Counted from the stretch's first letter, positions 34,135 through 47,184 are shown. The stretch is DNA of 64,000 nt from Ligula intestinalis (GCA_036362985.1 JAYGXS010000003.1:81110403-81174402), one strand, 5' to 3'. The notes: a model not told the origin generated them from the sequence alone. Numbers and translations: made by a program.

Positions 34135-36885
34135 CCAAGCCCTCACCGCACCAATGACGACCCCTTAAGTTGTGGTTAGGGGAGCAAATAATTAAAAGGC
34201 ACATGGGTCAGGTGGCCAATGCGAAGAATAAATACTGCATAATCTGTGCATATATCACGCTATTCTATGGTTACATCTGAGGAAAGTGCCTAGACAAAAG
34301 CTGGAACTTCAAGCAAATAAACTTCATGTTCAAGCGATCGCATCTTCTACTTCTGATCCGTAAACTATTCACAATGTAAATCGACCCGCATGACATCGAC
34401 TCAGAAAAACACATAGTAGCCTGTAGGCTACAACGGTAGATAGTCAAAATTTCTACTCAAAACGTCCGGACGCCAGATGTGCACCTATCAGTAAACGCGA
34501 TCAGTGCCGCTGAAAAAAGGCGCTCGTTTTCATTGTCATCTCTAATTCGGAAAAGGCAGCCTATTCGGATGACTGGACACACGACTCACTGAACTGTTTA
34601 TATGGCAACTAAAAATTAACGAACGGTTAACTTTATCCTACCATTTTAGTGTTCAATATCTCCTTACGATTGATGGATGTCAAGCCAGGCTTTACTGATG
34701 AACAGGCGCACACGAGAGCTCTACGCCCTTCACAACAGTGTACGTCGAATAAACTCGTTGATTGGACGACATTCGACCAATCGATATCGTCCACGAAGTG
34801 AACCAATCAATGGCTCAGGCATAATTTACAGCAGCTACCCGCATTCACTATCAGTAAATACCTGACCTGACGATGAATAGGCAATCATTTTATGCGAGGC
34901 CGTATGGGAACATTTTGATGAGGTTGTTCTGCAGTATGACACAGAAAGACTCTGGCACTGATCAGTGCGCTCAGTCACTACTTCCAGCCGGCTTCCTTCC
35001 TTTGCGGACACAGTTTCGTCAGACAAAGCGCGAACATTACGCAAGTGCGACGCAGTTTCAGCCGAGAAGGACTTAATGCGGTTTTGCCTTAAGCATTTAT
35101 GAAATGCCATTGGGAGGTCATGTCATTGCTGAGGCTCATTTCGGCTTCCGAGATTAGTTATATGCTGTTTGCGTGACTGTCATCCGGGAAAGGGAGAGCT
35201 TGGCTGAAAGGAAAGGTCTTGAGGCCGGCAGCGAAAGGGGCTGATGAAATCTCGGAAGGAGGCTGTGATTTTGCTGTTGATGATGACGAGCAAGAGGAGA
35301 AGAAGAACCGGTAGCTGATTGTTGTTAAATAAGGGAGCATGAGAGGGCCAAAAAGCCTGAGTTAAATTGGCTAACTAATTAGACAAGTAGAGTGCAAGCC
35401 TATCACCTCCTTCGTCTGATTTTCTAGCTGTGGTACTGTATGCCTTGGCATCAACCTGTTGTGATCCTCAGGCCAATGTTTACTGTACTGTTTAACGTAT
35501 CATCTTAAAAGAACACCAGTGGTTTCCTTGACATTCCAAACCGGCAACTGAACACCTTTAACAGCCTATGGATGTCTTGATTCGGCGAGGACATTAAGTT
35601 GGCCTTTCAGGTAACCGTCGTCTTTTTTATACGATTCTATAGGGCGCTGAGGTCCCAAAGACGCAAGCTGTCAGAACGGCAGAAGAATTGGAAAGGAAAT
35701 GAGAAAGGAAATGGCTGTAAGAGCGTCAAGGCCTGACCCGCAATGCAGGTAAAAAGCAAGACGCTGTTAAGTGGCCTGTCATAAATGACTTGCTTCACCA
35801 AACTGGCAGCACGTTTGCAAATTAAGTGCCCAAGCACGTGTTTTACCGACTTTTGCCGACGCATGACGCAGTCGTGATGGTTTCGCGTCATTAGTGGAGT
35901 CCCGTGCGTAGGGAACAGAAAAACTGTCCGAGTAGGTTATTTCTTGTTAGCATCACTACTGTAAGATTTTTCAGTAGGCGTTTTGGCGTCTACGAAAAAG
36001 CGATGGTTTACCTTGAGAAGAGGGTTGTTTAAAGGCAATTTACCGTTTGTCTTCGGGTTTATGGTCAGGTTTCACAGCTTTGAGGTTAGGCTTACGGTTA
36101 TTGTTAAGGAATCGGTAGCCGTTAGTACGATAATCAATATTTCAATAAGCAAATTATTTATTAATTATTAATTCAATCATTAAATTATATGTGGAAACAA
36201 TCGTCAATTAATTTCAGATGCTGTAAATGGGTCGCTTATCGGCCGCTTTTTATTCACAAGATATGCCATGACACAATTGATGTGACACATCTGTTTTAAA
36301 TTGTGCACTAATTTTTAAGGGAAAGTTTGCTACTGGGAGATATTATTTATGTTCACCATTGTTTCCATTTTTAAATCTTGAAGTCTCCTTGTCGCTTATC
36401 TGCTTCCAACTAAGCAGCCGTCTATGGTGGCGTTTAAGGAGGAACCACGATATACTCGAAAGGCAATCTTACACGTTCACGATTATTCAGTTGGTTTGTA
36501 TATTCTATGTGAGATATGCACCAAAGCCAACGCATGATTTGTCACTCTTCTTTATTGGCCTCATCTTGTGCAGTTTTCCAAAGAAAACAAAACAACGTTG
36601 CAGTTAAGTGGGGGTTAATATTTTGCATAGTAGATCTACATTTTATCCATTAGGTTGGATGTTGATGTTCTTCAGAGATGATAAGTTATACAATATTAGC
36701 AACCTACTTAAATGTCGACAGTAACAATGCATGCTGCATGTTTACGTGGTTGATAAAGGGATGTTTCTAAAGCCATTATTGAAAGTACAATCGAATAACA
36801 GAAAAAAAACGAAACTCTACATTTTATCACTTATTTAAATCTGGAACAACGCAGTGGCTCCGGTAAACGCGAATGCTTGGACCAT
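34135..36885. other. Unassigned
   Basis: No gene is recognised. The stretch at 35,100-35,330 is locally GC- and purine-rich and has short frames on both strands. Nothing identifiable. Confidence 0.35.
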
Positions 36886-36889
36886 GAAG

Positions 36890-39140
36890 GAGTACTCGTC
36901 TGTAACAAATACTCGAGACGAAAGGCGTTTACTACTCCTACGCAAATACATCGTCAGAGGTAAATAAGTTAACAGTAAGTCGGGCAGCACTCAAAACAAT
37001 ATCGAACTCACCTCCATTATTGAGAGTTTTTCGGGATATAAACGTACAAAACCGGAATTCTTTGTGTCGGTATTTCTTTGCCCAAGTCTTTCAGAACTGC
37101 TGGATTAAATTCTGAAATAAAAGCCCCTCAGCACCCCTTTTTTAATGGGAGTCTACCAATTTTATATTTGCTGTTGAAAGTGGCCAGTTGCTTAGAAACA
37201 AAACAATGCGTTCCCATCAACCGTGTCTACTTTTTTTATGAAGAAGCTTTTGACATATCTTTTTCCCTAGCATAGGTTAAACACGTGTACAGGTGGCTAG
37301 TTTAAGGTACCATTTAATACAACGAAGTGTTTACTTCTGAAAACGAATACCAACGTACCCAATTAAGTTAAACCAAGGAAGCGATCAGATGTCCAGCTTC
37401 ATAGAAGTTTAGTATAGTTAATTGTACATAGAAATTCTGAAATGTACTTTTAATAAAAAAGAATTCATACATTGGCCTGTAATATACTTTATCATGCAAT
37501 CTAATCCCACAATATTTTAGCTACGCCTTGATGGCTACCTTTCAACCAACTTTTTTCTCATCGCCGACGTAAGCTATACATTATAGAAAATGAATGCGTA
37601 AATATTTTACATTTTTCTATTGATTTTATAAATCCCTATAAAAAGGCATTACTGTATCAACTGTATACATACGTATATTATTTTGTGTACTGCTTTCACA
37701 TTTTATCTCCGAAGAAAGGGTACCTTTTTGTGTAAAACGATTTTACAATTCCCAAAAGATTTTAACGTAGTTTGCGTCTACAGTTGCGCCCTGGTATCCA
37801 GAACTTCATGCTTAGTACTGCCTTTGTAGGGATGGTGTCTATGATATCAAGAAAATTTTTTAATGGGGTCATGAAATTTGTTTTCAATTCGGATCTAGTT
37901 GTATGTTGAATGAACAGCATAACTGGACGTAGATATACGTTAAAATATATGTATATTTTGTCGAAAGTACAAAAGTTTGAAACAAATGAACATTTATACC
38001 ATATGAGTTCAACATTTTTATGCCTATTTTCGATACCCTATAGTCGAGTTTATATAGGCTTCGAAAGTGTAAGGGAAATATGAACCCTATGTAAGCATTA
38101 ATTTTTAGGGTTAATGATGGCGGCAACAACTTAGTTTGTTTAAAAACCAGAAACTTTATGGAATTAACAGTGCGCGAAATTATGGTGCACGTTTCTCAGA
38201 ATTGCAACACCACCTATGTAGAATCATTATAGTTTTTTGGAAAAACCCTCGGTTCGGAATGGTGCAGTTGCATTAATTAAAATGGCATTGCGGCTTCGAT
38301 CACATTCGGTCCAAAATGCGGTAACAGTAGTTGAGATCTAATCATCTCCTAGTCTTAGGTCATCCTCGGATTCTAATCTTGCATTGCGCTAAATGGCACA
38401 ATGTAGTTCTGGTTTTGGTTGCATACTGTACCATCTACTCTGGCATTTTTGGTCTCGTGGACGATTATCAAATTACTCTAAGGTATGTCAAGCGGCCTAG
38501 GTATAAGAGCCCATATAAGTAATAAAATGAACGTCTCTTGAAGTGATATGTATGCATTCATTTACCCGTGTTCTGGTTATTCGGTCACATAAACCATGCT
38601 TATGCGGAAATCCAGCAGATGAGACGGAAACACCACCTAATATTCACAGTCTGCCGAATTGATAGTGGATGTTGTTTGCATAACAAATCATTTACTAATG
38701 ACCATTTAACAGACAATTCGACAAAACGTTTTTTTTTCGAAAACTCACTAGGTTTTTCGACGGTTTAAGAATCAAGCATGGCGCACAAACTCGATAAGCA
38801 TCTACCGCAATCTGGGTGATGATTACGTTGTTTTTCGTAATCGGCAGGTCGCCGCCAGTCTGACAGGTGAAATCGTCGGGGAGTTTCCTACATACAATGT
38901 TGGCGACAATAATCCGGTTGATTATGTCTTTCTTTCACTAGTGAAATGTCTTCTTGCAGACCTTAATAGCTCCCTGGTTCGACGTTCATTGGCCAGCAGT
39001 CCACGGGCACTCTAATGCGCAACTATCTGTCACTGAGATATACCACACAATATCCAATCATGACCATGTAATAAACCCATATCGTGGATTCCGCAGTAAA
39101 AAAACGCATCAACCTGCACGCTCTATCAAGTGTTTACTAA
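36890..39140. other. Unassigned, mostly AT-rich
   Basis: Around 36,890-36,960 the minus strand has CTGACGATGTATTTGCG and nearby self-complementary pieces that faintly recall the hammerhead-like family, but the GAAAC half is not there. The remainder shows nothing. Confidence 0.3.
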
Positions 39141-39145
39141 ACAGT

Positions 39146-39355
39146 ACATTTTATTAGACTCTATTTTATATTAAAGAGGACCTATTTGGTTGCAGAAAAC
39201 GCATTAAGGAAAACAGCAGACTTTTTTGTGGATTAGGTGTTCACTTAAAAGAACATTTTATTAGATTCCACGTTATATAAAAAATGACCATTTTGGTTGT
39301 ATTTGAAAAAACGGTAGGCCTCTTCGTGGATCAACTTGCAGACTTGTTATTTGAG
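39146..39355 (+). repeat. Diverged tandem duplication of about 107 bp
   Basis: ACATTTTATTAGA at 39,146 recurs at 39,253. The following sequence aligns through TTTTGGTTG and the TTGTGGAT / TTCGTGGATC blocks. There are two units. Confidence 0.6.
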
Positions 39356-39739
39356 AACGGGTTTCTTGTATCCTTAACACATTAAGTATTTTGAGTAATG
39401 TTTACATGTCTGGGCAACAAAAAAGCATAAGGCTGTTTTGATTAAAACGTTTCTGGTGTTCAACGTTTTATTAATTGGTCAAAATGTCAAGTCTCTCGGT
39501 ACCTGCCTATTTGCAGAATTATTCTGATTAAATGGTGTAATTTGATCTGCAGCCAATGAAATGTTTCAAAGTGCTTACTTAATTTCTAGATCCGCGATGC
39601 AAAAGAAAAAATTGAAGCGAGAAGTTAGTGATACTAAACAGTTCCCGGCCTGCTAATATAAGTCTTTACATGTTATGTTGCGCTATTTTTGGCACAAGAT
39701 GCCTTCACACGACACAGAAGCCATATTTAGGTGCCTGCA

Positions 39740-39960
39740 AAGCCGATAGGGTCTGATTAATGCATCTTTCTGAACAGGTACAAAAAGCCGAGGTCGACTC
39801 ACCTAATGGCGGGCTTTGGAAGAAACCGTATTAATATTTCAGACATGTCCGAGTCCACAATAGAGCCAGCTGCCGACAAAAAAACGTTTATGTACATAAA
39901 TCGGCTTGCGGTTTTTCGGTTTTTAGACACACCCAGTGGCATTCAGAGTTGTTGAGCATT
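39740..39960 (+). repeat. Dispersed repeat P, copy 1
   Basis: It matches 40,760-40,985 in direct orientation 1.02 kb away. Shared blocks are CTGATTAATGCATC and ATTAATATTTCAGACAT.TC, then GAGTCCACAA.AGA, then a later GCGGTTTTT/GCAGTTTTT segment. The family is unknown. Confidence 0.75.
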
Positions 39961-40044
39961 GCAGGCCAGGCATAGATTTGTCGCATTAAGAGCCATAAGA
40001 TCCCGTTTTTTTAAAATTAAATTAAGCGTTATGGCTCATGGTGA

Positions 40045-40404
40045 TTATGGCAGTTGTATGATCGAGATAGTGAACTGGAAGCCTTTTCTATGAGATCGAC
40101 GAGAAACGATAACGTAAGTAGGTTTGTAATATGAAGTATCGTGTGTCGTAGGTCTTTTGGTCCGTCTTTGAAGTATTTTCTTTTCTATAGCTGATAAAAA
40201 TCGGGAATCGCGGATCAAAAGGCTGGTCATTCCAGTCTTCAATGTCCGCCGGCAATTCTGTCTATGACGGCCGCCACTATGCGGCCGGTTCGAGGAAGAG
40301 CACCAAGACAGAACTGACGAGTGATTTTGGCTGAAGATCGGTAAACGTTCATCAGCGAGATTATTGTTTCTCATTTGTTTTTCAGAAATAGCTGTTTTTA
40401 ACAA
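40045..40404 (-). other. Unassigned 119-codon open frame
   Basis: The frame is open on the minus strand between the two direct repeats. It is basic and Arg/Thr-rich (SGGRHRQNCRRTLKTGMTSL) and has no recognised domain or splice context. It contains the perfect 7-bp hairpin CGGCCGC-cactat-GCGGCCG at 40,268-40,287. It could be part of the element that carries repeat P, or chance. Confidence 0.25.
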
Positions 40405-40759
40405 ACTATTAGACTGTCAGTAAGTAAGCACCACTCTGTCGGCGACTGCATGTTTACATCGCTATGCTTTCTAATTAGTGCATCCTGTACCAGCAGGCAA
40501 TGACATGTGTCAGACGTTGTAAATTCGAGGCTTTCTTAACCATTGTCTTTGTAAGGCAACGGCTATCTGATACTCAGTAGTTCCCTTATTTAACATAACT
40601 CCTGTAAAAGGTCAAATTGCACCATGGTTTGCGGAAAAATGCCACCAGACCACATTGATCCCGTGTTTGAGGCAGTAACCTTGCTGCCTGCTGGTTGCGT
40701 GGGGCAGGTGCAGGGAGGTGGACGGAGACAACTGCAGACAACGGCAGACACAAGCTTGG

Positions 40760-40985
40760 CAGAACAGATAAGGCCTGATTAATGCATCATGCTGATTAGG
40801 CAAGAAAACCCAGGTCAACCCATAATAAGAGGCAGCTTAAGCAGAGACCCATTAATATTTCAGACATCTCTGAGTCCACAACAGAATCAACTGAACGGGA
40901 CTGATTGCAGCCAGAGGAAATGCAGATGTATCTAACCAATGCAGTTTTTGGTTGCTGAGTTTGACACACAGAGACCTAGCGGTTA
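40760..40985 (+). repeat. Dispersed repeat P, copy 2
   Basis: See the copy at 39,740-39,960. The two could be the ends of one element of about 1.25 kb or two independent insertions. Confidence 0.75.
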
Positions 40986-41284
40986 AATGAAGTGTCCGTT
41001 TTATGGCAGGCACGGACGGGTAACAACGACAGTATCTGTAATTTCTCCTGGACTTTTACGGTAAGCTATACTATTAAAAGGTCTGATAATAGTAGTGGCA
41101 GCAGCAGTTGTAGCGATGGTAGCAGCAGTACTATTATTTGCCATGACAATGCCTGTTGATAAGCCGTTAAATGCAGGTAGTCGACATGTTGGTTGAAAAA
41201 CCTACTGATTAATTAATATTTATAGGTGTCTTTTCGTTGATATATTTTGAATTTCTTTTAGCATTCCCGGAAGAGGAGACCAAG

Positions 41285-41340
41285 ATATATTTATGCTGAC
41301 GTTTCAAAAGTGCTTCCATCGTCAGAGCTTACTGTGTTTA
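41285..41340 (-). ncRNA. Hammerhead-like motif, short stem II variant (H15)
   Basis: The minus strand has CTGACGA (41,325-41,319), 13 nt, then GAAAC (41,305-41,301), GTC and AGCATAAAT. AGC pairs with GCT just before the core, a different but complementary stem I from other copies. CTGACG and CGTCAG are also perfectly complementary, so a simple hairpin is an alternative. Confidence 0.5.
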
Positions 41341-41344
41341 TTCC

Positions 41345-44300
41345 TGCTAGCGTCGATTGGGGTGTCTTACCGCTAACCGTGTGTTATACCCATGCGTGAT
41401 GCACGCGCGTTGATCGATTTCTGCTAGTTTTTTTGGAGTGTGCGTGCACTCTAATATTTGTGAATATATATATTTTGAATTTCATACGCAAATCGAATTT
41501 CCTGCAAAGATTATCCGAGTGCGAGGTAGCCAATAAAGTGCAAAAACGTAATAGAACCCCATCAACCACAATGTCGTCTCACCGCCCTACCTTCTCCGGG
41601 CATAACAGTATGCATTCCTGGGACGTCAATCAAATCCTAATGATTTTGATATTAGATAGAGGTGAGCTCACTGGTTTTCGTTATCATGCAAAAAATTTAA
41701 ATTATTGAACCGATTTATTTTATTTTACATTTTTCTGGGTTATGCCAATGAATGTTGTAGGCGAGTTGTTCCTTCTTACTCCCTTAGCGCTGGCAGTTAG
41801 ATTACCTCTGTGATATCTTATGAAATAATAGTCAAACTCTGCAACTCTTGTTTCGATAAATAATCACGCAGCATATTCTCTAGAAAATTCTGACATTTTA
41901 AGATGACAGCCTTTGACCGATCCATTTCTGGTATCCTAAAAATGTTTGCGTTATATGCAACTGACTGTTTAACTTGTAATTAATGGTTATTATTGACGTT
42001 TCCAGCCCCAATCTTATGTCAATGGGTATTCCTTGATGCACATCTATGGTAGTAATTTGCCTCTCATTTATCCTCTTTATTTGACGAAAGGATATTGATC
42101 GGTTTTAAAACTTTCTCTTAAACTTTACCTTTCAGTTGTGTTTAGGCTTCCTGAACTAGAAGCCAACCGTTTTCAATCTGAGAAACATGATAAATTTATG
42201 TACTGTATTGAAGTTTCATAAATGTTTCTCAAAAAGTCCACAGGGTATTTAAGACATGCTTTAGAATCTAAATGTAATATTCAAAACTTTCAGAAACAGA
42301 AAAACTCCGTTTCATCAAGCACAGTATTAAGCGAAGAAAGATTGTTCTAATGCATAGTTTTGAGAGCCAATAATCGTATACACTGGCTTGATAATATACA
42401 TTGGACTATATGATGACATTAAACTTCAAGGCAGAAAAATGCAAGCTTCTTTAATGGGCAGTTTCACGGAGTGCAAGTTTTTCCGTGAAACCGAAACGTA
42501 GCTTTTTCCAAAATCAACATTCGGACATTCCCGACGTATATTGATAATAAGCAAGAAAGAAATTAATAAGATAACATAGTGTAGTCGAGGATCTATTTAA
42601 AATTTTTGGATAAAATTTCTTTAAAGCCATATATTTGCACAAGCCTACAAGTTTAAAAGAGAAGCCCACTCGTTTTGCTCATAATTATTACCAGCCGACA
42701 GAAAACCTGAAAAGAGACTTCCGATAGAGGGAACAGGCTAAATCGGAGGACTTAGCACAAAAAATTCGATAGAAATCACTATCTGATTGGAGTGTTCTTC
42801 TCATTCAGACTGATTGTGCATTTATTTAGCTTTCAAATACAGCTTGCAGTTAAATGGATTTATCGGATGTTCTCTTAGGATGTTCTGAACAGATTAAACG
42901 GGGTGTCATGGTTCCGTGGGAATTGCCTCAGAAAGGGTAAAAATAATTCCCTTTTCTCCTGTGTTGTTCTTCCCGACAAAATAATTTGATTTTTGATCCA
43001 GTAAATCAATAGCTTAAAAAAGGCATCACACTTACAGGAAACTTTCATATCTTAAGCTATTTATTCGTCGGCCGCTGAGGATTACAAAAAAACACAATAA
43101 GACAGTGTGGGTTTACGCGGAATTACGTTTAAAACGTTCTCCGATTAAGCTTTTTGTGTGAAAGTATTCTGCTTATGACTTAAACAGCGAGATCTAAGTT
43201 GATGGTAATTTATATACAAGGTCCGCAAATGCTCTTTCGTTTTTAAGCGTCATTTCCAAAAAATATCATGCAGGGATCGTAGAAAGGGATGATGCAATAG
43301 TGATCTGCTAAGCTCGCCAGCGCTTTTAAGTACGTATGCTAACAAATAGATGTCTCATACTTATATGATGGAATCATACATGTGGCATCGAAGAAGACAT
43401 TCTGGGAGATAACGTCGGGTTGGAAAATATATTTTGATAAAGGAAAACCGCTTAAGACCCTGAGCATTCTAGATCTTTCTGGTATTTTCACCTCTACGCC
43501 CAACAAGGTCATATAAGTGGATTTGGGTTATTTGCAACGTTCTAGCAAGTATCATCTGAAGAATGATTGATCATTCGTTTGATACATTGCTCATTTATCG
43601 GTCCGCAGAGAACACAAGTTAGGCTCCAGCCGGCGAAAACCAATTTATAACCGTGCAGAATCCGAAAACCTTCGTTTCTGTGACAGGGCTCAGATGTTTT
43701 TATTGCTTTTTCTACTATCAAAAGACGCTGTAAGGCAGCCGATATGCGGCTATAATGCTCGCCTATTGCATCCAGACGTCAAAAAGTTGGTAGAATGCAA
43801 GGTTGCCTTGAGAAAAAATGAACATAAATCATCTCCAAATGAAGACCATTTTGTAAGACGCAATGAACCAATTATCACCGTATGTTCTGCAAGTTCTTAT
43901 CAATTATATGTAGCGATAAACTAAGCCACAAGTAGGGCGACATTTCAAGATTTCCTCTAGATTTTGATTTTGAAATTACTCGTCGCTAGAAACGTTGCTA
44001 TCAAGTGCTTTTGGATGGTGACCAAATAACATTCAGCATCTTTGCCTCAGTTTTGGATTTAACTGTTAAAGTTATCATTGTTGTCTTGTACCAAAACGAT
44101 GCATACAACTGGATAAACCAAAAGATGGCGAAAATCCTAATAAATAAAGCTACGAACAGATTACTTTTGGATGATTACTGAGGTAAAGTGAATTTTTGAT
44201 AGGGATAGCGAATACTGGTCGTGCTTACTTAGTCCTAAATCTATACATTGATTAATATCTTCCTTTTTTAATCCCAAATCACTGATGTGTCATGTCACAA

Positions 44301-44455
44301 ATAATTACAGCTGCCCAAGGGTGCGTTTGTTCTGAATGTTGAACCTGTCTAACAATACCAAATACGTTGATCTCCGGGAAACTAGAATTCTCAGCAAAGA
44401 CAAGGGAGACTTCCAATAGAGAAGAATATCCGAGTTCCGGGAAGCAGTTCCGAAA
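41345..44455. other. Unassigned; contains a perfect 10-bp hairpin
   Basis: GTTTCACGGA (42,461-42,470) pairs perfectly with TCCGTGAAAC (42,482-42,491) across an 11-nt loop. No gene was recognised in the rest. Confidence 0.4.
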
Positions 44456-44464
44456 AAGAAGCGA

Positions 44465-44660
44465 TCAGTGGAACAAGAGTTTTATTGTCCGGACATTTCG
44501 GATTCCATCGGGAGACTGGAATGGTCATTTCTGGCTCATAAGTTATCATCACACAGTCATTCCCAATCCAAAGTGCTGCACCAACCGAGGCTCGAACGCG
44601 TGACCTCTTTGCTTAAAAAGTCTACTTCTCTAACCATTGAACTACGATCTAATTGCCATA
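44465..44660 (-). repeat. tRNA-like head joined to a truncated hammerhead-like tail
   Basis: On the minus strand a tRNA-like unit lies at 44,650-44,590 (A-box TAGTTCAATGGTTAGAG, B-box GCGTTCGAGCC). About 60 bp of shared SINE sequence (44,545-44,515) follows, then CCGATGGAATCCGAAATGTCC (half of the hammerhead-like motif, H11) and CAATAAAAC. The order and strand match a SINE whose 3' end derives from a PLE terminus. Confidence 0.6.
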
Positions 44661-44664
44661 CCGG

Positions 44665-46480
44665 TCTACAACGGGAGATATTGACACTCCATGACGGGCG
44701 TTCACCGATCGCCCATCCCGCTCTGCTTTTGGGCAACCTAACAGCCTCCAGACTTACAGTCTCGATATTTTACGATCATTTCACAATGAGAACTTAGTTT
44801 CAGTGACTGCTCTGTATCTTTTCCTGGTATTTTGAGCAAAAGGCGTGCTGTTCAGAGGGTCTCTACCATTTTTGCTCAGAAAAGAGAGAATTGAAATAGC
44901 AAAAATGATTCAATTCTTGTGACAGGTCACTTTAAAAGTCTACTGCAGAGGTGTGCTTCCAGGGAAGACTCATCAATCGCAATTGACCACCAGCAGATAT
45001 CTTCAACTGTATTAGGCTAAAGATTAATTCAACTGTAATTTATCAACTGATTGCAGTGACCAGTACTCAGATTCTGGCAGAGCTTGAAGATCAGAAAAAA
45101 ATGAGAGGTTCATCTAGATTTAGACAGATCGTCCGGTTTCCTTATCCCTGTCCGTAATACGAGGCCACCTGCGAGAAGTGTGGGCAAGACTTCCTTAATT
45201 TGCTATGCGGTGGTCTTGGTGATTAATCTTATCCACGTACTGTCAGGCATAGTGAATGAATCTGTCCGTTTGTGTCTAGGGCCGGGCCCAACTCAGATGG
45301 ACAGGTAAGCAGGTCATTGAATCACTTATTTGTGACAATGGCAAGGAGTTCGCAGAAGACGAATTATGTGACCAGAAAGATCGCCTTTTGTCACCACTGC
45401 CCCTATGCTACAAATTATAGGGTTTTATTGTGATAGCTAACAGGGTTGGCGTGCTACTTACCTCTTACTAAAATGCGAGAACACTTGGAAGGGAAATTTT
45501 GCCTCATGATTCTTTCGCTGACCCATTGTAATTTTATTCAAAACCTATTCGTTCCTTCATATGCAGAATGCATATGTCTGCGTAAGGATTCGAAACCCAG
45601 ACATCTTATCGCTTTCATCAGCACCCGAATAAGAATAAGAAGAATGAAGAGCAACAAATAGGGAGCGACTTCTTGAACCGTTTCGGAAACACTCGTTTTC
45701 ATCTTCAAATTTTGGGGCCTACTTTTTGGTAGGCCTTGAATTTAAGCTCTTTGTCGACAGGCTCTTATTGTAACTTTGCCAAATGGACATGCATTCGGAT
45801 GCCCGTTGGCAGTTGTTTGCTTTTGACCTCTCCACTATCGACCATTGGCGGGCTCGCGTTTCGCGTGTCCTCTTCGCGGTGGTCAGAGTTGACGTTACGT
45901 CAGCGTGCTCATCGGCCGTCCCCTCGTCAGACGGTGGACTTGGGGAACACCACCGACCAATCAGCCCACCGTATGAACGGGAGAGGTCGACGTGCGTGTT
46001 GATGTTATGTCAATACCGACAAGTGCGAAGGGGATACGAGAGACGCGAGTCCGCCATGGGTCGATAGTAGAGAGGCCACAAGCAATCCACAACAAACGGG
46101 CAGGCAAACACGTGGACACAGTTACAACACGAGAGTGGCAGCGAGGTGCTTTACTTCAATGCCTATAGAAGAGTAAGCCGTGCACTCTGACGATGGAACT
46201 GAGTGTTTGCAAACTATCGGTACACATAAAATCCGATTAAAGAATTCAACTCTCTTTCTTCTTCCTCGGTGGATAATTGAAGTGATATTATATATGTATA
46301 TGGCTAGAAGAACGCTAACAATAAAGTGCCTGGTATTCACCTGATGGATGGTAGATTGAATGCATAGAAATGCTGCTTGGGCAGACAGCTTGCTGTATCA
46401 TTACAAGCTGATTCCGTATGCTGCAGTAGGACGGGCGAGTCAACGGACCCAAGTGTTGTTACATTCACGGCTGTCGTGGG
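44665..46480. other. Unassigned; GC-rich segment at about 45,780-46,080
   Basis: The GC-rich segment has the palindrome TGACGTTACGTCA at 45,890-45,902. A CpG-decayed version, TGATGTTATGTCA, occurs at 46,000-46,012. An AATAAA signal follows at 46,319-46,324. It resembles the regulatory end of an LTR-type element, but no matching second LTR or coding part is seen. Confidence 0.3.
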
Positions 46481-46489
46481 GAGTTGCTA

Positions 46490-46925
46490 GGTCCGTTGGC
46501 TAGAGCATTGGCTGCATTCAAACATTCCATTACTGGCGTTGGTTTGAATCTCACCAATGCCGCCGAACTTTTCATAATTTTGTCAGTGAATTGTTAAAAT
46601 CTACCAGATCCCACTAACAAAAGACAAGGGAGACTAGATTGGCAGTTTCTTGCTTTTTAACCGTCATCAGCCCACTACATCCAACGCCAGCTCTTGTACC
46701 ACCCAAGGCTCGAAAGCGCGACTTCTTTATTCGAAGTCCAACGATCTAACCGTGGAGCTATGGGCTCCTTGCTTTGTCGCGTTAGATCAGAAATTTTTTA
46801 AATTGACGGACATACGCTCGCTGATCTGTTATGAGGCTTTATTTTATTTTACTGCCTTGGGGCTTACTTCGCAGCCAGCAGTTGCACAAGGGCTAGAGGA
46901 ACATCGTAAGGAGGAAAGGTGTTAG
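46490..46925 (+). repeat. Direct duplication, unit 1, block E1 (two tRNA-like segments)
   Basis: The plus strand opens with a tRNA-like head (GTTGGCTAGAGCATTGG, then TTGGTTTGAATCTC). A second tRNA-like head lies on the minus strand near 46,705-46,760 (CTTTCGAGCCT as B box). The whole block recurs at 47,930-48,350. Confidence 0.75.
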
Positions 46926-46989
46926 CAGATTTGCTGAATTAAATTTAGCCAATTGTGAAAATCTCGCGGCCTCGATGGGAGACGAACTC

Positions 46990-46999
46990 NNNNNNNNNN
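46990..46999. other. Assembly gap (10 N)
   Basis: Ten undetermined bases interrupt the sequence just before a partial hammerhead-like motif. Its true length is unknown. Confidence 1.
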
Positions 47000-47055
47000 C
47001 AAAAGCTCAGAAAAATAAAACTCCGATTCCAGTGATCGAACCTGCTTCTTCTCAA
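47000..47055 (+). repeat. Partial hammerhead-like motif beside the gap (H8)
   Basis: Only the 3' half remains (AAAAGCTCAG, then AAATAAAAC and CAGTGATCGAA). The 5' half would fall in the gap. Confidence 0.45.
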
Positions 47056-47184
47056 TCTATGCACATACCTGGGATGCGACCCTTTGCCTCAATTCGTGAA
47101 TGTAAAGGAATCTTTTCCAGGGCCCTGTAGCCGTGCGGTGAGCATTCATAGCCAATATCAATATTTCTGAGCTAAAGCGGTCAT

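Noticed and set aside
36890..36965. Another hammerhead-like copy
   Set aside because: CTGACGA is present on the minus strand, but the GAAAC-GTC half and the usual spacing are absent.
41300..41325. Simple hairpin CTGACG / CGTCAG as the full explanation of the recurring motif
   Set aside because: Other copies (for example H4 and H6) break this pairing while keeping stem I and stem II complementarity and the 19-nt spacing, so the hammerhead layout fits the family better. For H15 alone the hairpin remains possible.
45446..46067. Overlapping plus-strand open frames
   Set aside because: No domain, no conserved motif and no splice support. GC-rich composition makes open frames more likely by chance.
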